From Bacteroidales bacterium (GTDB lineage: Bacteria; Bacteroidota; Bacteroidia; Bacteroidales; WCHB1-69), in contig JAGBPS010000026.1 of assembly GCA_017633255.1 (NCBI GenBank), positions 1 through 64,000 on the forward strand: DNA of 64,000 nt, written 5' to 3'. The position numbers and the translations under genes were made by a program. Below the pieces are notes generated by a model that searched no databases, was not told the DNA's origin, and saw nothing but the letters and a program-made list of their open reading frames with translations. Within the stretch, counting starts at the first letter, position 1, and the number at the start of each line of letters is the position of its first letter. Positions 26,372-34,174 of the stretch are shown here, piece by piece.

Positions 26372-27730
26372 ATGGATGAGAAGATTATAGATAAAACGAT
26401 ATATTTCTTGGGCATTGGTGGAATAGGGATGAGTGCCTTGGCCCGTTATTTTTTGCAGGCAGGGAATCATATTTATGGCTATGATTTGACACCAAGTGAC
26501 ATTACAGCTCGTTTGGAAGAGTTGGGTGCGACAATTCATTATGAGGAGAATGTGGAATTCATACCAGAACAAGTGGATTTCGTGGTATATACGCCGGCTG
26601 TGCCCAAAACGCATCAGGAATATGTGTATTTTGAAAAGAACAATATACCGATATACAAGCGTTCGGCGGTGCTGGGCATGATCAGCTCGCATTTGCCTAC
26701 TATCGGGGTAGCGGGTACCCATGGCAAGACTACCACGACATCTATGATTACGACCATTTTGCATGATGATCATCCTTTGTTGGCATTTATTGGAGGAATT
26801 GCCAAGAATTTCAATGCCAATGTGGTGATTGATGACCATGCGGAGATGATGGTGGTGGAGGCTGACGAGTTTGACAGGTCCTTCCTGACCCTGCATCCTG
26901 AAGTGGGGGTGATTACCTCTATGGATGCCGATCATTTGGATATATATGGGGAGAAAGAAAAGTTGGTGGAGTCGTTTCAGCTGTATGCCAGCCAGGTGAG
27001 GAGAGCGGTGGTGGTACACGAGAAAATCGCTGACCAGATCCAGCATTCTCGCAAGGTGGTGTATGGTTTGGACAGTAGTTGTGATTACTACGCTACTGAT
27101 ATTCAGTTGTGTCCAAATTCCGCTGATTTTGTATTGCATCATGGTGATGAAGTTTACCCGGTGCATTTGTCGGTTTCAGGAACTTATAATGTGCTGAATG
27201 CGGTGGCCGCTTTTGCCGCGGTGAATGAGTATGCTAAAGGCAGAAATAATCAGCAGGAACAGCAATTATGGGCGACAAAATTGTCCGGATTCAATGGCGT
27301 GAAACGCCGTTTTGACTACCGGATAGAGCATCCCGATTTTGTGTATATCGATGATTACGCCCATCATCCGGAGGAACTCAGAGCTTTTATCACCGCGGTT
27401 AGAAAAGTATATGCCGGTAAGCATATCTGTGGCATTTTCCAGCCGCATTTGTACAGTCGCACAAGGGATTTTGCCTCACAGTTTGCTGAGGTGCTGTCTA
27501 TGTTGGATACGGTGATTTTGCTGGATATTTATCCGGCGCGCGAGCTTCCTATTCCAGGCATTACTTCGCGGTATCTGTTGGATATGATTCAGAATGATAA
27601 TAAATATCTGCTGACGACAGATGAGGTCATACCGTTTGTGGAAAAGCACAAACCCGAGGTGCTGTTGACGATGGGGGCGGGGAATATTGACAGGTTAGTG
27701 CCGAAGATTGAAGAAGCGATGAGGAATTAA
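26372..27730 (+). CDS. murC: UDP-N-acetylmuramate--L-alanine ligase
   Basis: 452 residues. Adds L-Ala to UDP-MurNAc with ATP in the cytoplasm. Motifs: N-terminal nucleotide-sugar fold FLGIGGIGMSALARY, ATP loop GVAGTHGKTTTTSM, VVEADEFDRSF, the Mur-family DHLDIYG, DDYAHHPEEL and FQPHLYSRTRDF. It lies six bases after the PorE-like gene, away from the division/cell-wall cluster where murC usually sits; the rest of that cluster is not in this window. A Mpl ligase was considered, but the similarity to Bacteroides MurC throughout favours MurC. Confidence 0.88.
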   Translation: MDEKIIDKTIYFLGIGGIGMSALARYFLQAGNHIYGYDLTPSDITARLEELGATIHYEENVEFIPEQVDFVVYTPAVPKTHQEYVYFEKNNIPIYKRSAVLGMISSHLPTIGVAGTHGKTTTTSMITTILHDDHPLLAFIGGIAKNFNANVVIDDHAEMMVVEADEFDRSFLTLHPEVGVITSMDADHLDIYGEKEKLVESFQLYASQVRRAVVVHEKIADQIQHSRKVVYGLDSSCDYYATDIQLCPNSADFVLHHGDEVYPVHLSVSGTYNVLNAVAAFAAVNEYAKGRNNQQEQQLWATKLSGFNGVKRRFDYRIEHPDFVYIDDYAHHPEELRAFITAVRKVYAGKHICGIFQPHLYSRTRDFASQFAEVLSMLDTVILLDIYPARELPIPGITSRYLLDMIQNDNKYLLTTDEVIPFVEKHKPEVLLTMGAGNIDRLVPKIEEAMRN

Positions 27731-27858
27731 GGGGGAGTCTCGTGCTGCGCACTCGAGGGGAGTTTCGCACTTCTGTGCTCAAGGGGAGTCTCGCTTCGCT
27801 TGAGGGGAGTTTCGCACTTCTGTGCTCAAGGGGAGTCTCGCTTCGCTTGAGGGGAGTT
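27731..27858. repeat. Tandem array of alternating GGGGAGT hairpin units
   Basis: Directly after the murC stop there are six starts of a unit beginning GGGGAGT(C/T)TCG. The 26-bp form ends in CACTTCTGTGCTCAA and the 21-bp form in CTTCGCTTGA; they alternate as two exact 47-bp repeats (27757-27803 and 27804-27850), preceded by a variant with GTGCTGCGCAC. Most units hold a short inverted repeat. No coding function is supported. Confidence 0.75.
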
Positions 27859-27907
27859 GTATTCAAAATATTTTTCATTAGGGTGAAAATTGTATCAAAA
27901 AAAGTTG

Positions 27908-27915
27908 TATTTTTG
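27908..27915 (+). promoter_or_regulatory. -7 promoter element for the tRNA pair
   Basis: TATTTTTG then C, 12 bp before the tRNA-Pro 5' end; matches TAnnTTTG. Confidence 0.6.
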
Positions 27916-27926
27916 CACCCTCAAAA

Positions 27927-28004
27927 CGGGATATAGCGTAGTCCGGTTATCGCGCCTGCTTTGGGAGCAGGAGGTCGCCTGTTCGAATCAGGCTATCCCG
28001 ACCA
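27927..28004 (+). tRNA. tRNA-Pro (anticodon TGG)
   Basis: Acceptor stem CGGGATA/TATCCCG, anticodon stem-loop CCTGC-TTTGGGA-GCAGG with anticodon TGG, T-loop GTTCGAATC, and an encoded CCA end (28002-28004). Confidence 0.95.
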
Positions 28005-28007
28005 GGA

Positions 28008-28084
28008 GGTTCCGTAGCTCAACTGGATAGAGCAGCTGCCTTCTAAGCAGCAGGTTCTGCGTTCGAGTCGCAGCGGAATCACCA
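28008..28084 (+). tRNA. tRNA-Arg (anticodon TCT)
   Basis: Acceptor stem GGTTCCG/CGGAATC, anticodon stem-loop GCTGC-CTTCTAA-GCAGC with anticodon TCT, T-loop GTTCGAGTC, and an encoded CCA (28082-28084). It starts three bases after tRNA-Pro and shares its transcript. Confidence 0.95.
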
Positions 28085-28085
28085 G

Positions 28086-28112
28086 AGAGGCATCCAAAAG
28101 GGTGCCTCTTTT
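28086..28112 (+). terminator. Terminator of the tRNA pair
   Basis: Ten-pair stem AGAGGCATCC/GGGTGCCTCT (one G-U pair) with AAAA loop and a short T-run, two bases after the tRNA-Arg CCA. Confidence 0.8.
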
Positions 28113-28209
28113 GCGTTTTAAATGCCAAAATTATTCCGAAATTTCAGTCCTTAAATACGAAAATTGAATGTGGAGCAAAAACCCTCTTGCAATTCTCAAA
28201 AATAAATTG

Positions 28210-28217
28210 TATTTTTG
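28210..28217 (+). promoter_or_regulatory. -7 promoter element for the lysine aminomutase genes
   Basis: TATTTTTG then C, 61 bp before kamD. A second match, TAATTTTG at 28239-28246, lies closer to the start; which is used is unclear. No cobalamin riboswitch was recognised here. Confidence 0.45.
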
Positions 28218-28278
28218 CTGGTTTGAAATAATATTGTATAATTTTGGTCCTGAATTCCAAACTAAGTAAATTAAAAGA

Positions 28279-29835
28279 ATGAAGAAAAGTAAATTAGGTC
28301 TTGATTTTGAGAAGGTTGCGTCAGCAAAGAATCTTGCGAAGAGCATTGCCGACGACGTGCAGAAGTTTGTGGACATCTATACTACCGTGACGGTAGAGCG
28401 TACTTGTTGCCGTCTGATAGGTATTGACGGTATCGACAGCAATGAGGTCCCGCTTCCCAATGTCGTGGTGAATTCCATTCACGAGAAGGGCTTGCTGAAC
28501 CAAGGCGCACTGTACTATATCGGCAACGCTATCATTGAGACAGGTCTTACCCCGCAGCAGATAGCCGAGAAAATGGCTGTCAACGAATTGGACATCACTG
28601 CGTTGAAGCTGAATCCCCTTGACAAAATAAAAGCCGCGGTCGACCCCTACGTGCAGCAATGTATTGCCCGTATCAAGGCTAATGTGGCTAAACGTAATGA
28701 ATACCTGAACACTATCGGCGAGGGCCCGAAACCTTACATCTATGTGATTGTGGCTACGGGTAACATTTATGAAGATGTGGTCCAGGCACAGGCCGCCGCC
28801 CGTCAGGGTGCCGATATTATCGCTGTGATCCGTACCACGGGTCAGAGCTTGCTCGACTACGTGCCTTACGGCGCCACCACCGAAGGTTTTGGTGGTACTT
28901 TCGCTACCCAGGAGAACTTCCGCATCATGCGTAAGGCTCTTGACGAAGTGGGCGAGGAAGTGGGTCGCTACATCCGTCTGTGCAACTATTGCTCAGGTCT
29001 GTGTATGCCTGAAATCGCCGCTATGGGTGCTCTCGAGCGTCTGGATGTGATGCTGAACGACGCTTTGTACGGCATCTTGTTCCGCGATATCAACCCGCAG
29101 CGTACTTTGGTCGATCAGTATTTCTCCCGTGTAATCAACGGTTTTGCAGGCGTGATTATCAATACCGGTGAGGATAACTACCTGACCACTGCCGACGCAT
29201 ACGAGCAGGCTCATACGGTGCTGGCTTCCGACCTCATTAACGAGCAGTTGGCATTGTTGGCCGGTATGCCCGAGGAGCAGATGGGTCTGGGTCATGCCTT
29301 CGAGATGAATCCCGACCTGGAGAACGGTTATCTTTACGAGTTGGCACAGGCACAGATGTTGCGTGAGATTTTCCCGAACGCCCCGTTGAAATATATGCCC
29401 CCCACCAAGTTCATGACCGGTAATATTTTCAAGGGCGAAATTCAGGATGCTTTGTTCAACTCTATCGCTATCTGGACGGGTCAGGGTTTGCAGCTGTTAG
29501 GTATGATTACCGAGGCTATCCACACGCCTTTTATGAGCGACCGTTACCTGGCTATCGAGAATGCCCGCTATATCTTCAACAATATGAAGAACATTGGCGA
29601 TGAGGTGGAATTCAAGGAAGGCGGTATTATTCGCCAGCGTGCGGCCAAGGTGCTCGACGATGCCCACAAGCTGTTGGAAGACATGGTGAACGAGGGTCTG
29701 TTCGAGGCGCTGGAGAAGGGTATCTTCGCCGATATTAAGCGTAGCAAGACGGGCGGCAAGGGTTTGGCAGGTGTCGTCACCAAAGGCGAGAATTACTTTA
29801 ATCCGTTTATCCCGTTAATGAAAGGAAAACGGTAA
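28279..29835 (+). CDS. kamD: Lysine 5,6-aminomutase alpha subunit
   Basis: 518 residues, the family's usual length. With KamE it forms the adenosylcobalamin- and PLP-dependent enzyme that moves the epsilon-amino group of beta-lysine or D-lysine to C5 in lysine fermentation. Conserved stretches include VERTCCRLIGIDG, the barrel segment ATTEGFGGTFATQENFRIM, RLCNYCSGLCMPEIA, and KYMPPTKFMTGNIFKG. The gene starts its own transcript after the tRNA pair; kamE follows after 133 bp. Confidence 0.93.
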   Translation: MKKSKLGLDFEKVASAKNLAKSIADDVQKFVDIYTTVTVERTCCRLIGIDGIDSNEVPLPNVVVNSIHEKGLLNQGALYYIGNAIIETGLTPQQIAEKMAVNELDITALKLNPLDKIKAAVDPYVQQCIARIKANVAKRNEYLNTIGEGPKPYIYVIVATGNIYEDVVQAQAAARQGADIIAVIRTTGQSLLDYVPYGATTEGFGGTFATQENFRIMRKALDEVGEEVGRYIRLCNYCSGLCMPEIAAMGALERLDVMLNDALYGILFRDINPQRTLVDQYFSRVINGFAGVIINTGEDNYLTTADAYEQAHTVLASDLINEQLALLAGMPEEQMGLGHAFEMNPDLENGYLYELAQAQMLREIFPNAPLKYMPPTKFMTGNIFKGEIQDALFNSIAIWTGQGLQLLGMITEAIHTPFMSDRYLAIENARYIFNNMKNIGDEVEFKEGGIIRQRAAKVLDDAHKLLEDMVNEGLFEALEKGIFADIKRSKTGGKGLAGVVTKGENYFNPFIPLMKGKR

Positions 29836-29917
29836 GACGTGGAGACGTGGAGACACGCACTTCGTGCGTTCGTCAAGACGAATAAATAACGTCTTAACGT
29901 CTTGACGTCTTGACGCC
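29835..29917. repeat. Octamer tandem repeats and hairpin between kamD and kamE
   Basis: AGACGTGG occurs twice in tandem plus a variant (29835-29858), then hairpin ACGCAC-TTC-GTGCGT (29855-29869), then three tandem copies of ACGTCTTR (29889-29912). The left octamers are partly complementary to the right ones, so the whole spacer could fold into one extended hairpin. Confidence 0.6.
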
Positions 29918-29968
29918 TAAACGAAAAAAATGAATTAACAACAAAACAAAACAACAATATATTAAGAC

Positions 29969-30760
29969 ATGAGCGGAGGATTATATTCAATGGAGGAAAA
30001 GGATTTCGACAAAACCCTTGACCTCACCAAAGTTAAACCGTACGGCGATACGATGAACGACGGCAAGACACAGATCAGTTTCACCTTGCCGGTGCCCTGT
30101 GGCGACGAAGCCATAGAGGCAGCTAAACAATTGATGAAAAAGATGGGTTTCGAGAACCCGTTAGTGGTATATTTCAAGGAACTGACTAAGGGCTTCACTT
30201 TTGTGAACTGCTATGGATCGTGCACTCACACGGTGGACTATACCACCATTCATGTGCCTAAGGTGGAATCCACTGTGATGGGCATGAAAGAGACGGACGA
30301 GTACATCCGTGAGCATGTGGGCCGTAAGATTGTCGCCATTGGTGCCAGCACCGGTACCGATGCTCATACCGTAGGTATCGACGCCATCATGAATATGAAA
30401 GGTTATGCTGGCCACTATGGACTGGAGCGTTACGACATGTTCGAGACCCTGAACATGGGTAGCCAGGTGCCGAACGAGGATTTTATCGCCAAGGCTATCG
30501 AGATGAAAGCCGATGCCCTTTTGGTGTCGCAGACAGTGACCCAGAAGGATGTGCATATCAAGAACCTTACCGAGCTGGTGGAAATGTTGGAGGCCGAAGG
30601 CTTGCGCGACAAGGTTATCCTGGTATGCGGTGGTCCGCGTATCTCGCACGAGCTGGCCAAGGAGCTGGGTTATGACGCAGGCTTCGGCAGCACTTCGTAT
30701 GCCGATGATGTGGCTTCCTATCTGGCTCAGGAGATGGCGAAGAGATTGCAAAACAAATAA
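29969..30760 (+). CDS. kamE: Lysine 5,6-aminomutase beta subunit
   Basis: 263 residues. Carries the cobalamin-binding Rossmann domain; the B12 ligand motif DxHxxG is seen as GTDAHTVGID near residue 135. The PLP-binding lysine of this subunit probably lies in SQTVTQKDVH, and VILVCGGPRISHELAKELG is the cofactor-tail binding strand-helix. It follows kamD and precedes the CoA-transferase beta gene by 23 bp, so all three are likely co-transcribed. Confidence 0.93.
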   Translation: MSGGLYSMEEKDFDKTLDLTKVKPYGDTMNDGKTQISFTLPVPCGDEAIEAAKQLMKKMGFENPLVVYFKELTKGFTFVNCYGSCTHTVDYTTIHVPKVESTVMGMKETDEYIREHVGRKIVAIGASTGTDAHTVGIDAIMNMKGYAGHYGLERYDMFETLNMGSQVPNEDFIAKAIEMKADALLVSQTVTQKDVHIKNLTELVEMLEAEGLRDKVILVCGGPRISHELAKELGYDAGFGSTSYADDVASYLAQEMAKRLQNK

Positions 30761-30783
30761 TTCAATTATAAAAACTCAATATC

Positions 30784-31443
30784 ATGGAAAAAAACGAAAT
30801 CAGAGAAGTTATCGCCAAGAGAGTGGCCAAAGAGCTTCACGATGGCGATGTTGTCAACCTGGGTATCGGTCTGCCGACTATGGTTCCTAACTACCTGCCC
30901 GAAAATGTACACCTTACACTTCAGACTGAGAATGGTATGATGGGTATGGGTCCCACTCCCGAAGCCGGCAAGGAAGACCCTAACCTCATTAACGCTGGTG
31001 GTGGTTACATCACAGCCCAGCCCGGTGCCGCCAGCTTCAGCAGCGCCGACTCTTTCGTCATCATTCGTGGCGGCCATGTGGATGCTACTATCCTCGGTGC
31101 CATGCAGGTGGACGAACAGGGCGACTTGGCCAACTGGATGATCCCTGGCAAATTGACTCCCGGTATGGGTGGCGCTATGGATTTGCTGATTGGTGCCAAG
31201 AAGGTGATTCTGGCTATGGAGCACACCGCCAAGGGCAATCCCAAAATCCTGAAGAAATGCACCCTTCCTCTTACCGCCAAAGGTCAGGTGAACCTCATTG
31301 TGACCGAAATGGGTGTGATGGAAGTGACCCCCAAGGGTATCGTGCTGAAGGAAATCCATCCTGAATTCACGGTTGACCAGGTGAAGGCCGCTACCGAAGC
31401 TGACCTGATTATCGCTGACGACCTGAAACCCATGGATATCTAA
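30784..31443 (+). CDS. Acetoacetate/butyrate-type CoA-transferase beta subunit
   Basis: 219 residues, full length for the small subunit of 3-oxoacid CoA-transferases. The catalytic Glu that forms the CoA thioester is in LQTENGMMGMG (about residue 46); LGIGLPTMVPNYL and GMGGAMDLLIGAKKVI are family motifs. In lysine fermentation this enzyme passes CoA between acetoacetate and butyryl-CoA. The partner alpha subunit is not adjacent and not elsewhere in the window, so it must be encoded elsewhere or supplied by another transferase. Confidence 0.9.
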   Translation: MEKNEIREVIAKRVAKELHDGDVVNLGIGLPTMVPNYLPENVHLTLQTENGMMGMGPTPEAGKEDPNLINAGGGYITAQPGAASFSSADSFVIIRGGHVDATILGAMQVDEQGDLANWMIPGKLTPGMGGAMDLLIGAKKVILAMEHTAKGNPKILKKCTLPLTAKGQVNLIVTEMGVMEVTPKGIVLKEIHPEFTVDQVKAATEADLIIADDLKPMDI

Positions 31444-31449
31444 AAGTAT

Positions 31450-31471
31450 CCACCTGCGTCCTCGCAGATGG
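31450..31471 (+). other. Short hairpin after the CoA-transferase gene
   Basis: CCACCTGCG/CGCAGATGG stem with one mismatch and a four-base loop, a few bases after the stop codon and ahead of the terminator palindrome. Confidence 0.4.
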
Positions 31472-31483
31472 GAAATATATTGT

Positions 31484-31512
31484 AGAGACGGGGCGTGCCC
31501 CGTCTCTTTTTT
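31484..31512 (+). terminator. GTAGAGACG palindromic repeat, copy 5, as terminator
   Basis: Eleven-pair stem AGAGACGGGGC/GCCCCGTCTCT with loop GT and a T-run. It keeps the AGAGACG arms of the dispersed family but has a GC-rich core, and ends the kamD-kamE-CoA-transferase transcript. Confidence 0.8.
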
Positions 31513-31623
31513 ATGAAATCATTGTATATCGGGCTGTTACATCGTGGCATTCCTTTTTTATCTATATGATTTTTATTTAATAAAAATAACTGATATTATA
31601 TTTAATATTTAGGATAAAATTAT

Positions 31624-31631
31624 TATCTTTG
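31624..31631 (+). promoter_or_regulatory. -7 promoter element for the DinD-like gene
   Basis: TATCTTTG, 33 bp before the start codon, in a very AT-rich region. No SOS-box-like palindrome was recognised near it. Confidence 0.5.
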
Positions 31632-31664
31632 TAGCCTAAAAAAACAGAATAAAAAAATACTATT

Positions 31665-32486
31665 ATGAAAAAGGAAGAAATACAATTATTGTTTAAAAAC
31701 TTTGAGGATGCAGTATGCACGATTAACGAAACGGAATGCTGGAGTGCGAGGGAATTAAGTGAGTTGCTAGGGTACCAGCAATGGCGTAACTTTTACAAGG
31801 TGATTGACAAGGCAAAGGAGGCTTGTACAAATGCGGGACAAAAGCAGTCAGACCATTTTGCTGACGTCAGCAAAATGGTCGAATTGGGTTCTACTGCAGA
31901 ACGAGAGATTGATGATATTCTGCTTACCCGCTATGCTTGCTATTTGGTAGCTCAAAATGGAGACCCAAGAAAGCCGCAGATTGCTTTTGCACAAACTTAT
32001 TTTGCTGTACAAACCCGCCGTGCAGAACTAGTTGAGCAGCGAATTTTGGAAATGGAACGGGTGAAAGCACGAGCAAAGCTTCAAGAGACCGAGCGTAAAC
32101 TTTCAGGTATCTTATTTGAACGAGGCGTAAATGAACAGACTTTTGCGCTTATTCGCTCAAAAGGTGATCAGGCTCTATTTCGATTGAGTACAAGTATGAT
32201 GAAAAAGCATCTTGGAGTACCACAGAGTCGTCCGTTGGCTGATTTTCTGCCGACCATCAGCATTAAGGCGAAGGATTTCGCGGCCGAGATGACAAGTGTC
32301 AATGTGCAAACAAAGGACTTGATTGGTGAGACTACGATTACGAAGGAGCATGTTGACAATAACACAGCTGTCCGGCAAATGCTAATTGACAGAGGAATTG
32401 TCCCTGAGGACCTGCCTCCTGCTGAAGATGTGAAGAAGGTAGAGCGCCGTTTGGCGAGTGAAAAGAAGAAGGCGTTGAAAAATTGA
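31665..32486 (+). CDS. dinD: DinD-like DNA-damage-inducible protein
   Basis: 273 residues. It has the DinD pattern: N-terminal segment [21 protein letters not shown], conserved [20 protein letters not shown], a helical middle rich in E and R, and a C-terminal tail with lysine-rich end ([10 protein letters not shown]). DinD in E. coli is SOS-induced and inhibits RecA filament activity; the role in Bacteroidota is not established. Monocistronic with its own promoter and a hairpin-repeat terminator; a common passenger of variable regions. Confidence 0.8.
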   Translation: MKKEEIQLLFKNFEDAVCTINETECWSARELSELLGYQQWRNFYKVIDKAKEACTNAGQKQSDHFADVSKMVELGSTAEREIDDILLTRYACYLVAQNGDPRKPQIAFAQTYFAVQTRRAELVEQRILEMERVKARAKLQETERKLSGILFERGVNEQTFALIRSKGDQALFRLSTSMMKKHLGVPQSRPLADFLPTISIKAKDFAAEMTSVNVQTKDLIGETTITKEHVDNNTAVRQMLIDRGIVPEDLPPAEDVKKVERRLASEKKKALKN

Positions 32487-32503
32487 TCTTTCCCATAAAA
32501 GAT

Positions 32504-32536
32504 GTAGGGCTTTCATATTGTGGCAGCCCTTGTTTT
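32504..32536 (+). terminator. GGGCTGTCACA-type hairpin repeat as terminator of the DinD-like gene
   Basis: Outer stem AGGGCT/AGCCCT with mostly paired interior and TGTTTTT following. Related copies lie inside tolC (33422) and after the kinase gene (48201). Confidence 0.65.
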
Positions 32537-32538
32537 TG

Positions 32539-32576
32539 TGTAAAGTAATCTTACATCATTGTAAAGAAATTTTACA
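32539..32576 (+). promoter_or_regulatory. Paired 17-bp palindromic activator sites upstream of tolC
   Basis: TGTAAAGTAATCTTACA (32539-32555) and TGTAAAGAAATTTTACA (32560-32576), 21 bp apart start to start, so on one face of the helix. Their centres lie about 110 and 89 bp before the predicted sigma-54 transcription start. The same arrangement is found before the ABC ATPase gene (36812-36850). They are likely binding sites for the NtrC-type regulator at 45998. Confidence 0.75.
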
Positions 32577-32630
32577 TTCCTCCCATTCTCTTCTTTATTT
32601 AAAATACTGACAGAAAATAAAATAAGCTTT

Positions 32631-32647
32631 TTGGCACGAATTTGGCT
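32631..32647 (+). promoter_or_regulatory. Sigma-54 promoter of tolC-hlyD
   Basis: TTGGCACGAATTTGGCT: perfect -24 element TTGGCACG, GG and GC separated by exactly 10 bp, and a -12 element differing at one position from TTGCW. Predicted start near 32657, 20 bp before tolC. No TAnnTTTG element is present here. Confidence 0.8.
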
Positions 32648-32677
32648 TAATCACAAGTCAGACCAACAGCCGAAAAG

Positions 32678-34084
32678 ATGAAGAGAATCATCCTTTTTAT
32701 ATTACTGATACCGGTTTCCGTAGCGAGCTTAAAGGCTCAGGACACGGTTGTCATGGATTTGAAGGCCTGTATTCGCTATGCTCTCGGTCATTCTACCCAG
32801 ATGAAAATCAGGGAGGCTGACAATCGGGATGCACAGATTGACCGCCGAAATGCCATCCTGGCCGCTTTTACGCCCTCCATCAGCGGAAGCACATACGCAT
32901 ACGCCAACTTTGGCCGTTCTATCGACCCCGAAACCAATACCTATAGTACGGTCACCTCTTTTCATAATGGCTATAGTATTTCTGCTGGAATTATGTTGTT
33001 CAATGGCTTTCAGGCGGTTAACAATATTAAAATCACCAAGACCGCTCAGCAGATGGGTTTGACGCAAACCCAGCAATTGGAGGACCAGTTGTGTTTGGCC
33101 ACGATAGAGGCTTATTGCAATGTGCTGTATTATACCGAATTGGAGAAAGTGCTGGCTGAGCAGGTGTCCACGGCCGAGGCTTCCCTGCGTCTGGTGGAAA
33201 AGCAGGAGCAGATGGGACAGAAATCGCACATCGATGTGGTGCAGCTGCAAGCCGACCTGTCCAAATGCAGATACCGGCTGACCACCTGCCACAATTCTCT
33301 GAACAACGCCCTTATCACCTTGAAAGATGTGATGTTCTGGCCAGTGGACGAGCCTATGAAAATTGACGATTCAGTACCATTTTTGACGGGGTTGTCAACC
33401 CCTGATTCTACAACAATATCCGTAGGGCTGTCACATTGTGGCAGCCGCATAACGCCAACGGAAGATGTTTCGATGTTGGTTAATCATGCCAAGCAGTGGT
33501 TACCTAAAGTCGTTTTGGCAAAGGGTGCAATAACAAATGCCCGTCTTGCCCTGAAAACCGCCCGCTGGCAGGTGGCTCCCTCTCTTTCACTGAATGGCGG
33601 CTGGTCATCAAGTTACTTCACTTACCCGGGCCAGCAGGGCTATCGGTCAGTGCCTTTTCCGGAGCAAATCAGAAACAACGGGGGCGAATATGTACAGCTG
33701 TCGTTGAGCATCCCCATTTACAGTCATTTGGCTATATTTTCTAATATTGAGAAAAGAAAAAATGAGTTGAAGCGCGCATCAGCCCGTTATGAGCAGGTGG
33801 TGCAGGAAGTGGAGGCTGAGGTGCAACGTGCCGTTGCCGACCGTGATGCTGCCGCTGAGGCCTTGCAAGAGGCAATACTGCGTGCGTCGCTGCAAGGCGA
33901 GTCGCTGGAGTTGAACCGCAAACGTTTTGAGCAGGGAGCGATTTCTGCGGTGGAGTACCGAACCATCTCTGATGACTACCTCACCGCCGTAGCCGAACAA
34001 CTCAACGCCCGACTGCAATACTTTATCAAAAGTTATGTTGTTAGGTATTATGCGGGAGAGAGAACTTTGGAAACTAAGGATTAA
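32678..34084 (+). CDS. TolC-family outer-membrane efflux protein
   Basis: 468 residues, signal peptide ending VASLKAQ, then two OEP repeats of long amphipathic helices (for example VLAEQVSTAEASLRLVEKQE and VEAEVQRAVADRDAAAEALQ) around barrel strands. Forms the outer-membrane exit duct of a tripartite pump whose adaptor is encoded next and whose ABC parts start at 37009. Residues ~247-258 (ISVGLSHCGSRI) are encoded by a copy of a dispersed hairpin repeat, a stretch with no expected counterpart in the family. It is the first gene after the sigma-54 promoter. Confidence 0.9.
   Translation: MKRIILFILLIPVSVASLKAQDTVVMDLKACIRYALGHSTQMKIREADNRDAQIDRRNAILAAFTPSISGSTYAYANFGRSIDPETNTYSTVTSFHNGYSISAGIMLFNGFQAVNNIKITKTAQQMGLTQTQQLEDQLCLATIEAYCNVLYYTELEKVLAEQVSTAEASLRLVEKQEQMGQKSHIDVVQLQADLSKCRYRLTTCHNSLNNALITLKDVMFWPVDEPMKIDDSVPFLTGLSTPDSTTISVGLSHCGSRITPTEDVSMLVNHAKQWLPKVVLAKGAITNARLALKTARWQVAPSLSLNGGWSSSYFTYPGQQGYRSVPFPEQIRNNGGEYVQLSLSIPIYSHLAIFSNIEKRKNELKRASARYEQVVQEVEAEVQRAVADRDAAAEALQEAILRASLQGESLELNRKRFEQGAISAVEYRTISDDYLTAVAEQLNARLQYFIKSYVVRYYAGERTLETKD
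33422..33446 (+). repeat. GGGCTGTCACA hairpin repeat embedded in the tolC coding sequence
   Basis: GTAGGGCTGTCACATTGTGG and the following CAGCC match the hairpins after the DinD-like gene (32504) and, inverted, after the kinase gene (48201). Here it is read in frame as part of the protein without breaking it. Confidence 0.75.
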
Positions 34085-34174
34085 GAACTAAAAACTAAAA
34101 CCTAAGAAATAAAAATAGTTCAACAATTCAACAAATAAACAATTCAACATTCTAAACACTTAATAAAACCTATC

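Noticed and set aside
25421..27166. Long minus-strand open frame opposite the PorE-like gene and murC
   Set aside because: It crosses two well-supported genes and has a His/Ile-rich composition typical of a reverse-strand shadow.
27731..27858. CRISPR array
   Set aside because: Units are 21 and 26 bp, contiguous and without unique spacers, and no cas genes are present.
27742..27936. Small open frame through the GGGGAGT tandem array
   Set aside because: Its sequence is only the translated repeat and it runs into the tRNA promoter and gene.
28090..28278. Cobalamin riboswitch before kamD
   Set aside because: The leader is short and AT-rich, and I see no B12-box-like segment or paired stems of the expected kind.
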